A DNA stretch of 64,000 bases, taken from contig CAXXHP010000002.1 of the NCBI GenBank assembly GCA_963662675.2, positions 682,001 through 746,000 on the forward strand. Direction: 5' to 3'. This document shows, piece after piece, positions 8,198 through 15,925 of the stretch. How positions within the stretch are numbered: the first letter of the stretch is position 1; each line of letters starts with the position of its first letter. The translations under genes were made by a program, and so were the position numbers. The notes under the pieces were generated by a model, which was not told where the DNA came from, did no database searches, and was given only the letters and a program-made list of their open reading frames with translations. The DNA is from G963662675 sp963662675. GTDB taxonomy: Bacteria; Bacteroidota; Bacteroidia; Bacteroidales; Prolixibacteraceae.

Positions 8198-8827
8198 ATG
8201 TCTAAACTTTCAAAATCCATTCTTTTAATTACAGTTATCCTACTAGTTGACCAAATTTTAAAAATTTGGATTAAAACTAATATGTACCTTGGAGAGGAAT
8301 TTTCAGTAATAGGAGATTGGTTCATTATTCATTTTGTTGAGAATAATGGAATGGCATTTGGGATTGAGTTTGCAGGAGATTATGGGAAAATATTTCTTAG
8401 TGTCTTTCGTATTATTGCTGTGACAGGAATTGGCTGGTATTTGCTAAAGCTGGTTAAAAGAAGCGATATTCCAATGGGTTTTATTGTTTGTGTCTCATTA
8501 ATTTTTGCGGGTGCAGTAGGTAATATTTTAGATAGTGCTTTTTATGGATTGATCTTCAATGATAGTTCAGGGCAAGTGGCTCAACTTTTCCCTGATGGTG
8601 GAGGGTATGCTACTTTTCTACATGGGAGAGTTGTAGATATGTTTTATTTCCCATTATTTACAGGGAATTATCCAAGCTGGTTACCTTTCTGGGGTGGCCG
8701 TAGCTTTTTGTTTTTTCGGCCGGTGTTTAATATTGCCGATTCTGCGATTACCATGGGAATTTTAAGTATCGTAATTTTTTACTGGCGCTTTTTTAGTCGT
8801 CTTGATCAGCAAGATACTGTGGAGTAA
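8198..8827 (+). CDS. lspA: Lipoprotein signal peptidase (signal peptidase II)
   Basis: Inner-membrane aspartyl protease that cleaves prolipoprotein signal peptides at the lipobox cysteine. The 209 residues contain four hydrophobic segments. The conserved VDQILK and NNGMAFG motifs are present near the N-terminus, and the catalytic aspartates lie in GNILDS and FNIADS. A longer loop between the last two helices (LFNDSSGQ to HGRVVDMFYFP) is typical of Bacteroidetes enzymes. The start is ATG 8198 rather than the in-frame TTG at 8192. Lipoproteins such as the SusD in this window would be its substrates. Confidence 0.93.
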   Translation: MSKLSKSILLITVILLVDQILKIWIKTNMYLGEEFSVIGDWFIIHFVENNGMAFGIEFAGDYGKIFLSVFRIIAVTGIGWYLLKLVKRSDIPMGFIVCVSLIFAGAVGNILDSAFYGLIFNDSSGQVAQLFPDGGGYATFLHGRVVDMFYFPLFTGNYPSWLPFWGGRSFLFFRPVFNIADSAITMGILSIVIFYWRFFSRLDQQDTVE

Positions 8828-8881
8828 CTGAAAACACCGTAAATAGCGGTGATTAATCTGTATCGAAAGTTGCTTTTTTGC

Positions 8882-8912
8882 TTGTGTATTTTCCGGTAAT
8901 GTTGTAAACTTG
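8882..8912 (+). promoter_or_regulatory. Possible tRNA promoter
   Basis: TTG at 8882-8884, 20 bases, then TAAACTTG at 8905-8912 (one mismatch to TAnnTTTG). This would give a leader of about 45 bases before the tRNA at 8962. Confidence 0.4.
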
Positions 8913-8961
8913 CAAACCGAAAAAGGAAAGAGATTTTGTGAGATATCAAATATAACTTTTC

Positions 8962-9035
8962 GGGCCTATAGCTCAGTTGGTTAGAGCACCTGACTCATAA
9001 TCAGGGAGTCCCTGGTTCAAGCCCAGGTGGGCCCA
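8962..9035 (+). tRNA. tRNA with CAU anticodon, probably tRNA-Ile2 (alternatively tRNA-Met)
   Basis: A full cloverleaf of 74 bases: acceptor GGGCCTA/TGGGCCC, D arm GCTCAGTTGGTTAGAGC, anticodon arm CTGACTCATAATCAG (loop CTCATAA), T arm CCTGG-TTCAAGC-CCAGG, discriminator A. CCA is not encoded. The GGGCCTATAGCTCAG start is that of bacterial tRNA-Ile(GAU), which suggests the minor isoleucine tRNA whose C34 is converted to lysidine by TilS; elongator methionine cannot be excluded by eye. Confidence 0.95.
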
Positions 9036-9042
9036 CAATAAT

Positions 9043-9077
9043 AAAAGGGAAGAGATCATGCGATTTCTTCCCTTTTT
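9043..9077 (+). terminator. Terminator after the tRNA
   Basis: AAAAGGGAAGA pairs with TCTTCCCTTTT across a 12-base loop, ending in T5. It is placed 7 bases after the tRNA. Confidence 0.8.
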
Positions 9078-9352
9078 AATTTCCTCCATTTTTTATCCTA
9101 ATGACTCCGGTATCGCAAGATTGCCCAGTTGATGCATAAATCTGTGATCCGTTATATGCTTTGTAAAAACAAAAAACCAACGATACAAGTGATTAGTAGT
9201 GAGATGATTTCAATGAGATAATTTACTGTTGTTAAGTCAAGCACAACTGAGCAAGCGAAAAGGGAATATTGAATAATATTGACCGAATAGCTATGGCGAT
9301 TACAAATCCGCGCCAGCGAGGAAATAGATACAAAAGATGGTCATAAGGGAGC
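9078..9352. other. Intergenic stretch without a recognisable gene
   Basis: Between the tRNA terminator and the terminator of the rhamnosidase gene I see no plausible ORF, RNA gene or repeat. The small open frame at 9337-9549 runs across the terminator and the antisense of the rhamnosidase 3' end, and is not credible. Confidence 0.6.
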
Positions 9353-9400
9353 AAAAAAAAGGCTCCTTCTTCAGGCATTTAAAACCTATCAGAAGGAACC
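9353..9400 (-). terminator. Terminator of the rhamnosidase gene / PUL 3' end
   Basis: On the minus strand GGTTCCTTCT and AGAAGGAGCC form a 10-bp stem with one G-T wobble, followed by eight T. It lies 45 bases after the stop codon. Confidence 0.85.
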
Positions 9401-9445
9401 CTTTCAAAAGGTATTCTAGAAATCCGCTAGCGTGTTCTCAGTATA

Positions 9446-12400
9446 TTATTTTACTGTTACACCACTTGCCGAAATTGAAAATTCGAAACTTCCGGAAACC
9501 AACTCGTACTCGGCAACAGGCGTGTTGTTGTGAGTTGTTTTTCCTTTAAATGTAACCCCGTTGGTAGTAGCAAAGTTGTTAAGGGTTGCATTTACAGGCA
9601 GATAAAGTGTTGCTGTTGTATTAGCAGGAACTACCGTGCTGTATGAAGTCATTGTTCCTTTGCCGTCAGCTTTCCAGCTACTAATGATTGCACCATAGTT
9701 TGAGTCGTAGCTACCTTTTAGAGAAGTAAAGTTTGCACCGGTAGAAGGTTGCAATACAAAGTGTTTGTACCCGGCTTTACCATTTACATGATCACTGGTT
9801 ATCCCTAATTGGAATTCATACATCCATTGTCCTACTGCACCCAATGCAAAGTGGTTAAACGAGTTCATGTTGTTTGAGTTATTCTCCGCAAATGCGGCTT
9901 CATAACCGTTCCAGCGCTCCCATATTGAAGTAGCACCTTTCGTTACCGGATACAACCAAGATGTATAATCTGTACAAGCGAACATGTTGAAAGCTTCATC
10001 AACTTTTCCACCACGGCTTAGGGCAGGAAGAATGTTCGGAGTACCTGAGAATCCTGTTGTAATAGTATAAGGTAAGAATTCCTCTGTTTTTGTAATGCTT
10101 GGAGCTCCGCCAAAACCACCTCTGCCTTCAGCAACTGGGTATTCAACGCGAGATCCGTCAGCATTTGTATTGCTTAATGATGGTTTAGCTGCAAGCTCTG
10201 CCAGATACTGTTCTGCCTTTGCTTTATTCTCATCACTAAAAGCATTGAAGTTAAGAGGAGTTGCATAGGATGATTGTGAATGAACAATATATCCTTCAGC
10301 ATTTCTTGTTCTTCCGGATACTGGATCTACATATAGATCATTCCATTCCGCTTTTGCTTTGTCATGACGGTCTCTAAGGATTTCAGCATATTGAGTTTCT
10401 CCAATAGCATCAGCCATAATTGCGGTTACTTCCATCATGTAGATATAAATGGCATTATTTACCATTTCCGGAGGAGTATTACCATCAATAGCTAGCCAAT
10501 CAGCTAAACCACCAGCTTTTCCAGACAAGAATGTATATTTCTCACTGAAATCATAGAAGTCCATGCCATTCAACCAGTTCATCATGGTCTCCATATTTTC
10601 TTCGATGATTTGAGTATTTCCATATTGAATGTACAATTGCCATGGAACCTGACATACCGCAGCGGCCCATGTTGTACCATTGGCAAACGTTTTGTCATCA
10701 GACTTATTATAAGTCGGAACTGTACTGCCAATTCCACCCGGAGCTTCAGTATTGCTACCAATGCCCTGATCAGCCCTTAATGCAACCATCCATTGACGGA
10801 AGAAATTTTGTGCTTCAGAATTGTATGTGCCAGTACGTGTATACGCCTGGGCATCACCAGTCCAACCCATACGTTCATTACGCTGAGGGCAGTCAGTCGG
10901 AATTGTAAAGAAGTTACCGAGCTGGCTGCGTTGAATATTTTTAAACAATTGGTTCACCAAAGTTCCTGTTTTTCCATCGGCAGTTGTAGCTTCGTAAGTT
11001 CCGGAAGGGAGCTTGTCTGAAGATAGTACCAGTCCTTTTATGTTTTCTAAAGGAAGAGCACCTACGTGGCCAGGGATTGTGATCTCAATGTACTGATAGC
11101 CGCGATAAGTGCTGGTTGGTTGAATTACCACCTGATCGCTGTTTTTGGCAATGTAAAAATCAGTAGACAGAGCAGCTCTGTATGTTTCTGTTAAGATTCT
11201 ACCCGCAATATTTTTACCTTTTTTGCCGTACAGATCTACATAGGATTTTTCATCATCTTTAAACCCAGGGTATAATTGTTCACCAAAACGAAGTATTACC
11301 ACATCACCTTTATTTAACCAACCTGCAGGAATTGTAATTGATGGTACACCAACCATATTTATACCCATGTCATAAGTAAAAGTGTGGCTATCATCGCTAT
11401 GAATATCCATCACTTGTTTCGCAGTAAGTGTTTCTCTAACTTTTACGGCTTCATCGTAACGGGAAACAATATCAAAGTTAATCCAGTCACGTTGTTCAAT
11501 AATATCAGGGTTGCTCCATTTACTGCCATCATAATCACTTGTTGACCAGCCGTTTATGTCGCCATTTAATGAAATGTTAGCTTCTTTATTTGCATCGTAA
11601 CGTTCTCCTTGAAAGAAACTTCCATATCTTATTGGACCATCTTTATAGGCTTTCCAAGTATCATCATTCGTGACAATTATTTCTTTAGACCCATCGTCAT
11701 ATGTTACAACAAGCTTGGCTAAAAGTGCTTCATTATCGCCAAAGAAGTTGAAATTACCCGGAGTAAATGTCATATAGCCAGTATACCAACCCGGGTTCAA
11801 AATTGCACCCATGCTATTTTCTCCATCTTTAAGCATGGTTGTAACATCATAAGTAAAATAACAAAGTGTTTCACGGAACTGGCTATCTCCAGGTGTAAAC
11901 CAGTCATTACTCATTCTTTCACCATTAATATACATTTCATATGACCCCATTGAGGTAACAAACATTTTTGCTTTAGCAATTTTCTTTTGAGCATTGGTAA
12001 CAAAATCTGTTCTTACCATTGTGAGAGCTCCATGGCTAGGATCTTCGTATCCAATGATTGTTTTATTTGTTTCATTTTTGACAGTAATCTTAGACCCATT
12101 GATTGATACACCAGATATCTTCTCAAAGATTGAGTAGTTTGCTTCTGTAGTTGCATCAAACAATATGTTGTTTTCCGAACTTTGACCTGCGTTTTTAATC
12201 ACGTAATTCGAATAAACAACTTCATCTCCCGGATTTGAGGCAAAGCCAACAGAGTTTAAGTTTGGGAATGAATTAAAGTTATTGCCACCACCATAATTTG
12301 ATATTTGTATTTGTGATGCGCGTGGCCCTTGTGCTTCAGCACCCCCAATTCCTTCAAATGCTGGACCTCTCCTTTGAGCTGGTTGATCTGTAATAAGTCC

Positions 12401-13273
12401 AATTCCATCTATTATTAATGAAATATTGCTGGCATCAACCTTTATTTGAACGTTGTGTTTCTGGCTCTTATTCGATGCAGTGAATATTTCATTAATATTT
12501 GTTGATGAAAAATTTTCGGAAGAGACAGTAATGTATGGCTTTTCAGCGGTATCACCTTTGCCGTAACCAACACGATAAATATTTAAAATCGCACCTTTTT
12601 CTGTCCCTGCACCAGAAAGATCAAATTCAAAACGCACATAGTTTTCACCTTCTACATTTTCAATGTTTAGGAAATTGTCATTTAAACGGAAATCATTAGC
12701 TCCCAAAATCAAAGAAGCACTATTCCCACTTATTATTTGAAAATCTGTTACAAGATTAAACAGCAGATTGGAGGTTGCGTCAAGTGATAGTTTTTTTGAA
12801 CCAATCCATTCCGCGCCATCCCATGCGTAGATATCCGGGTTCATTAAGCCTGTTTCAAATCTGGATGATTCGGTATGCGTTTTACCTGCTCCATCCCAAA
12901 CGGTTACTTCCCAACTGTATTCCATTTCAGGTTGAAGGGCAACACCCATGTATTTGATGTTGTTGGAAATACCACTTTCAACTTTATTGCTATTCCAGAT
13001 AACCTTATTGTCGCTCTCTCTGGAAACAGTAATTTGATAAGCAGTTTGCTTTTGCCCAACTTCCGTTGAACTCATTTGCCAGCTAAATACCGGATGCGCA
13101 TCTTCAATCGCGAGTGGCATAACCGTTGCTTGAACCTTTAAATTCTTTATCGAAGTTGTTGATACTTGATTTCCTTCTACGGCCAAAGTTGTGCCGTGAA
13201 AAAGAGTCATGCTTGCAATCATCACTAGCATTGCAATAAAAAAACGCTTGCTAAATTCTAATATGTCTTTCAT
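9446..13273 (-). CDS. Exported alpha-L-rhamnosidase, GH78, with an inserted lectin-like domain
   Basis: A 1275-residue secreted hydrolase releasing terminal alpha-L-rhamnose. A signal peptide (FFIAMLVMIASMTLFHGTTLA) leads. A fibronectin-like N-domain follows at about 30-150. Residues about 160-360 look like an inserted laminin/concanavalin-type beta-sandwich. The Bac_rhamnosid N domain (YEMYINGERM...FTPGDSQFRE) is near 440-560. The (alpha/alpha)6 catalytic domain carries PTDCPQRNERMGWTGD with acidic active-site residues and, later, WERWNG, the position of the catalytic base. A C-terminal beta domain ends the protein. It is the last gene of the PUL, 39 bases after the small exported protein. 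Rhamnose specificity follows from the family; the glycan is unknown. Confidence 0.93.
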   Translation of the reverse strand: MKDILEFSKRFFIAMLVMIASMTLFHGTTLAVEGNQVSTTSIKNLKVQATVMPLAIEDAHPVFSWQMSSTEVGQKQTAYQITVSRESDNKVIWNSNKVESGISNNIKYMGVALQPEMEYSWEVTVWDGAGKTHTESSRFETGLMNPDIYAWDGAEWIGSKKLSLDATSNLLFNLVTDFQIISGNSASLILGANDFRLNDNFLNIENVEGENYVRFEFDLSGAGTEKGAILNIYRVGYGKGDTAEKPYITVSSENFSSTNINEIFTASNKSQKHNVQIKVDASNISLIIDGIGLITDQPAQRRGPAFEGIGGAEAQGPRASQIQISNYGGGNNFNSFPNLNSVGFASNPGDEVVYSNYVIKNAGQSSENNILFDATTEANYSIFEKISGVSINGSKITVKNETNKTIIGYEDPSHGALTMVRTDFVTNAQKKIAKAKMFVTSMGSYEMYINGERMSNDWFTPGDSQFRETLCYFTYDVTTMLKDGENSMGAILNPGWYTGYMTFTPGNFNFFGDNEALLAKLVVTYDDGSKEIIVTNDDTWKAYKDGPIRYGSFFQGERYDANKEANISLNGDINGWSTSDYDGSKWSNPDIIEQRDWINFDIVSRYDEAVKVRETLTAKQVMDIHSDDSHTFTYDMGINMVGVPSITIPAGWLNKGDVVILRFGEQLYPGFKDDEKSYVDLYGKKGKNIAGRILTETYRAALSTDFYIAKNSDQVVIQPTSTYRGYQYIEITIPGHVGALPLENIKGLVLSSDKLPSGTYEATTADGKTGTLVNQLFKNIQRSQLGNFFTIPTDCPQRNERMGWTGDAQAYTRTGTYNSEAQNFFRQWMVALRADQGIGSNTEAPGGIGSTVPTYNKSDDKTFANGTTWAAAVCQVPWQLYIQYGNTQIIEENMETMMNWLNGMDFYDFSEKYTFLSGKAGGLADWLAIDGNTPPEMVNNAIYIYMMEVTAIMADAIGETQYAEILRDRHDKAKAEWNDLYVDPVSGRTRNAEGYIVHSQSSYATPLNFNAFSDENKAKAEQYLAELAAKPSLSNTNADGSRVEYPVAEGRGGFGGAPSITKTEEFLPYTITTGFSGTPNILPALSRGGKVDEAFNMFACTDYTSWLYPVTKGATSIWERWNGYEAAFAENNSNNMNSFNHFALGAVGQWMYEFQLGITSDHVNGKAGYKHFVLQPSTGANFTSLKGSYDSNYGAIISSWKADGKGTMTSYSTVVPANTTATLYLPVNATLNNFATTNGVTFKGKTTHNNTPVAEYELVSGSFEFSISASGVTVK

Positions 13274-13312
13274 AGTTATTAATCTAATTGGTTTGAGCCT
13301 ATATATATTCTA

Positions 13313-14050
13313 TTATTCATTTATGCTTTTCAAATAATTGATAAGTTTTAATAAATCGTCCTTTTGGTCGAAATTTATAGATTGCTGTTTGATGAAATTC
13401 TTCACCTTCTTTTTAGAATCTGGATATAATTTCAAGATATTTACACGTTTTGCAGGAGTTAATTCTTTGGTATTGCCTAGGATATAGTACTCTTTTCTTT
13501 TTGCATATATGATGTCCTGATTTACTTTCAAGTCATAGGTTTGGGTACTATTTCTTACAGTCCCTCCATTATTTATTGATGTCAGGTTATCAGTGGATGA
13601 GGTTGAGCTGCTGAGCCCATATGGTCCTATGTTTCTAATATCTACCATCTTGAAAAATATTTTTTCATACAGATTAACACTGCCATTACTGGAAATAAGT
13701 TGATAATAACTCTTGTTAGAATAGATAAATGTATCTTTCTCCACAACGATAAAATCCAATGTGTTTTCATTCGCAATTGCCAGAGTATCGTTACCATTTA
13801 TGAATTGCATCTCTTCAGTCAAATAATTATAATTCAATCTGGCTTCAGAAACATTTCCATTTTTATGGAAAACCTTTCCGTCCTTAAATTCCAGATAGCA
13901 AAATAATTCCTGCATTGGAATTACCTCTGAAACAGACTTTCCAGCCTTGATTGTATATCGACTATTATTTTGCTGAGCTTTTGCTCCAATACAAAACATC
14001 AACAATAGTAAGAGCATTGCATTTTTAATAATTCCGTTCTTGTTGTGCAT
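13313..14050 (-). CDS. Exported protein of unknown function in the PUL
   Basis: A 245-residue protein with a signal peptide (AMLLLLLMFCIGAKAQ). Visible features are a beta-rich stretch resembling a Bacteroidetes exported family (FCYLEFKDGKVFHKNGN...ARLNYNYLTEEMQFI), a low-complexity Ser/Thr/Asn linker near residues 148-170, and a lysine-rich helical C-terminus (SKKKVKNFIKQQ). No catalytic motif is seen. It lies between susD and the rhamnosidase, downstream of a strong terminator, so it may start a separate unit with the rhamnosidase. I do not recognise a function. Confidence 0.75.
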   Translation of the reverse strand: MHNKNGIIKNAMLLLLLMFCIGAKAQQNNSRYTIKAGKSVSEVIPMQELFCYLEFKDGKVFHKNGNVSEARLNYNYLTEEMQFINGNDTLAIANENTLDFIVVEKDTFIYSNKSYYQLISSNGSVNLYEKIFFKMVDIRNIGPYGLSSSTSSTDNLTSINNGGTVRNSTQTYDLKVNQDIIYAKRKEYYILGNTKELTPAKRVNILKLYPDSKKKVKNFIKQQSINFDQKDDLLKLINYLKSINE

Positions 14051-14266
14051 ATCAGTATTGTTTATATTGGTTTCACCCGAAATCCGAAAAAATTAAATTT
14101 AGCACAATAATTTTTAATGATCTTTTTTCATAAATCATTTGGTACAAATTGTCGTATGTATTGCACTCCGTATTTATTGGTGGAGGAGTTCTATATTTAG
14201 TTGATTGCGGCAATAATGTTTATCGATTCATACGCAGTTATCTTATCCATTATTTTCTCTTAGAAG

Positions 14267-14303
14267 CAAAAGAGGGCTAGCTAATAATGCTCAGCCAGCC
14301 CTC
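14267..14303 (-). terminator. Terminator after susD
   Basis: Minus-strand GAGGGCTGGCT pairs with AGCTAGCCCTC (11 bp, one G-T wobble), followed by TTTTGCTTC. It separates susC-susD from the two downstream genes. The rest of the 14051-14367 gap is AT-rich and shows no gene. Confidence 0.8.
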
Positions 14304-14367
14304 CTAAAACTTAATCTCTTAAATCCATTATCAAATTTAATTAATTTCGATTAACTAATCTTGTTGT

Positions 14368-15879
14368 TTAATCAATGTAAGGATTATATAAAACTTCGTT
14401 GTCAGGAATATTAAATTTAGTTCTGAAATCAGTAAATGCAGTAGGTACTATTGGAATACCGGCAGGAAGATAATAAGCTTCCTGGTCTGCTTTTATTGCG
14501 TTGCCATAAGCAGTAATAACATCCTCAACCATGTCAAAACGAACTAGATCCCAGAAACGTTTGCCTTCAAATGCTAGTTCAACTTGCCTTTCCTGAAGAA
14601 TAGCTGCACGTACTTCCAACATCGATGATGCTGTTGTATTATCTGTAAGACCTGCTCTGCCTCTAACCATGTTTACATAACTCATTGCTTCTGCTTGTCT
14701 TCCATCGTTTTGCTCATTAATAGCTTCAGCTAGGAACAGTAGAGCTTCAGCATATCTCCAAATAGGCATATTCTCATTTGCTTGGAAATATAATGAATGT
14801 GGATGTAAGTACTTAATACAAGTAGGAACAACATTGCCATCACCATTGGTCACATCCATTATTGTTGCAGTAAATCTTTCATCTCCTGATTCGTATGCAG
14901 CTATCAAATTAGGACTAGGAATACAATACCCTTCGCCTTCTGCAAGAGCAGTTGCATTGCTGGTTCCCGTAAGCTCAGCCATAACTTCTGCACTCATTGG
15001 ATAAGGAGTCATTGGATAAAAGAAATTACTTGAATAACTAGCATCAGCCCCGTCATACTGAATCTCAAAAATAGATTCTGCATTATTTTTCTGAGTAGGA
15101 TCAAAGCAATCCGCGTAATTATCCATTAATGAATACTGACTGGAAAGACTTTTTAGAAGAGTTTCTGCAGTATCATAATCTTGTCCATAGATGGCAATTT
15201 CAGAAAGTAACATGGTAGCTGTACCTGATGTGAAACGTCCGGCTTGCTGTGCTGATTTATCCAACAACAACTGTTCAGCTAAAGTAGCATCCGTTTTTGC
15301 TTGTGCCATTACTTCCGCTTCAGTACTTAAAGGAACGCTGGCCTGATCAAGTGCAGTAACAGGTTCAAGGTGAATACAGGCATCTCCGTATAATGTGGCT
15401 AGCCAATAGTAGCTCCAACCACGCATAAATAAAGCCTGACCTTTTAGATTGTCCCTTACAGTCGTACTTTCCCATTCGATACTCTCATCATCAATCGTAG
15501 CAAGTACTTGGTTACAACGGGAAATCCATGAATAGTAATCATTCCAATAGCCTGAAAACTGTTGGTTTTCAGGAATGAAATCAGCAGGAGCTTCATTTAC
15601 AGCCCTATAATTTGGGTTGTAATAATACCTTGCATTGTCTGAATGCATATCGCCCATTTGCAAATTGGGTGGAACCCAGGTGTTCGTTCTGGTTTGATTG
15701 TTGTAAAAAGCTTGGAGCGGTGAATAAATACCATTCACTGCGGATTCAAAATCTGCTTGCGTTTTAAAAAAGACAGCCGTAGTCAAAGATTCCTGTGATG
15801 GTTTATCCAGAAAATCTTCAGAACAAGCGCCAAAAATAAAAGCGATTAGGCCTGTTAATAATATTATTTTGTATTTCAT
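14368..15879 (-). CDS. SusD/RagB-family glycan-binding lipoprotein
   Basis: A 503-residue outer-membrane lipoprotein that acts as the lid of the SusC transporter and binds the oligosaccharide. The lipobox is at FGACSED (Cys19), followed by the usual FLDKPSQE. The TPR-rich body contains GQALFMRGWSYYWLATLYGDAC and the C-terminal RagB signature ERQVELAFEGKRFWDLVRF. The gene lies 46 bases after the STN-less SusC, as in nearly all PULs. No other SusD gene is present for the second SusC at 21704-25042. Confidence 0.95.
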   Translation of the reverse strand: MKYKIILLTGLIAFIFGACSEDFLDKPSQESLTTAVFFKTQADFESAVNGIYSPLQAFYNNQTRTNTWVPPNLQMGDMHSDNARYYYNPNYRAVNEAPADFIPENQQFSGYWNDYYSWISRCNQVLATIDDESIEWESTTVRDNLKGQALFMRGWSYYWLATLYGDACIHLEPVTALDQASVPLSTEAEVMAQAKTDATLAEQLLLDKSAQQAGRFTSGTATMLLSEIAIYGQDYDTAETLLKSLSSQYSLMDNYADCFDPTQKNNAESIFEIQYDGADASYSSNFFYPMTPYPMSAEVMAELTGTSNATALAEGEGYCIPSPNLIAAYESGDERFTATIMDVTNGDGNVVPTCIKYLHPHSLYFQANENMPIWRYAEALLFLAEAINEQNDGRQAEAMSYVNMVRGRAGLTDNTTASSMLEVRAAILQERQVELAFEGKRFWDLVRFDMVEDVITAYGNAIKADQEAYYLPAGIPIVPTAFTDFRTKFNIPDNEVLYNPYID

Positions 15880-15925
15880 ATCTTTTTAATTTTTTTGTTA
15901 AAATATCTGTACAGAACTCTGATGA

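Noticed and set aside
8831..8852. CACCG/CGGTG hairpin after lspA as a terminator
   Set aside because: The stem is only 5-6 bp and no T run follows.
9337..9549. 70-residue open frame on the plus strand after the tRNA
   Set aside because: It runs through the rhamnosidase terminator and into the antisense of its 3' end; composition is unlike the real genes.
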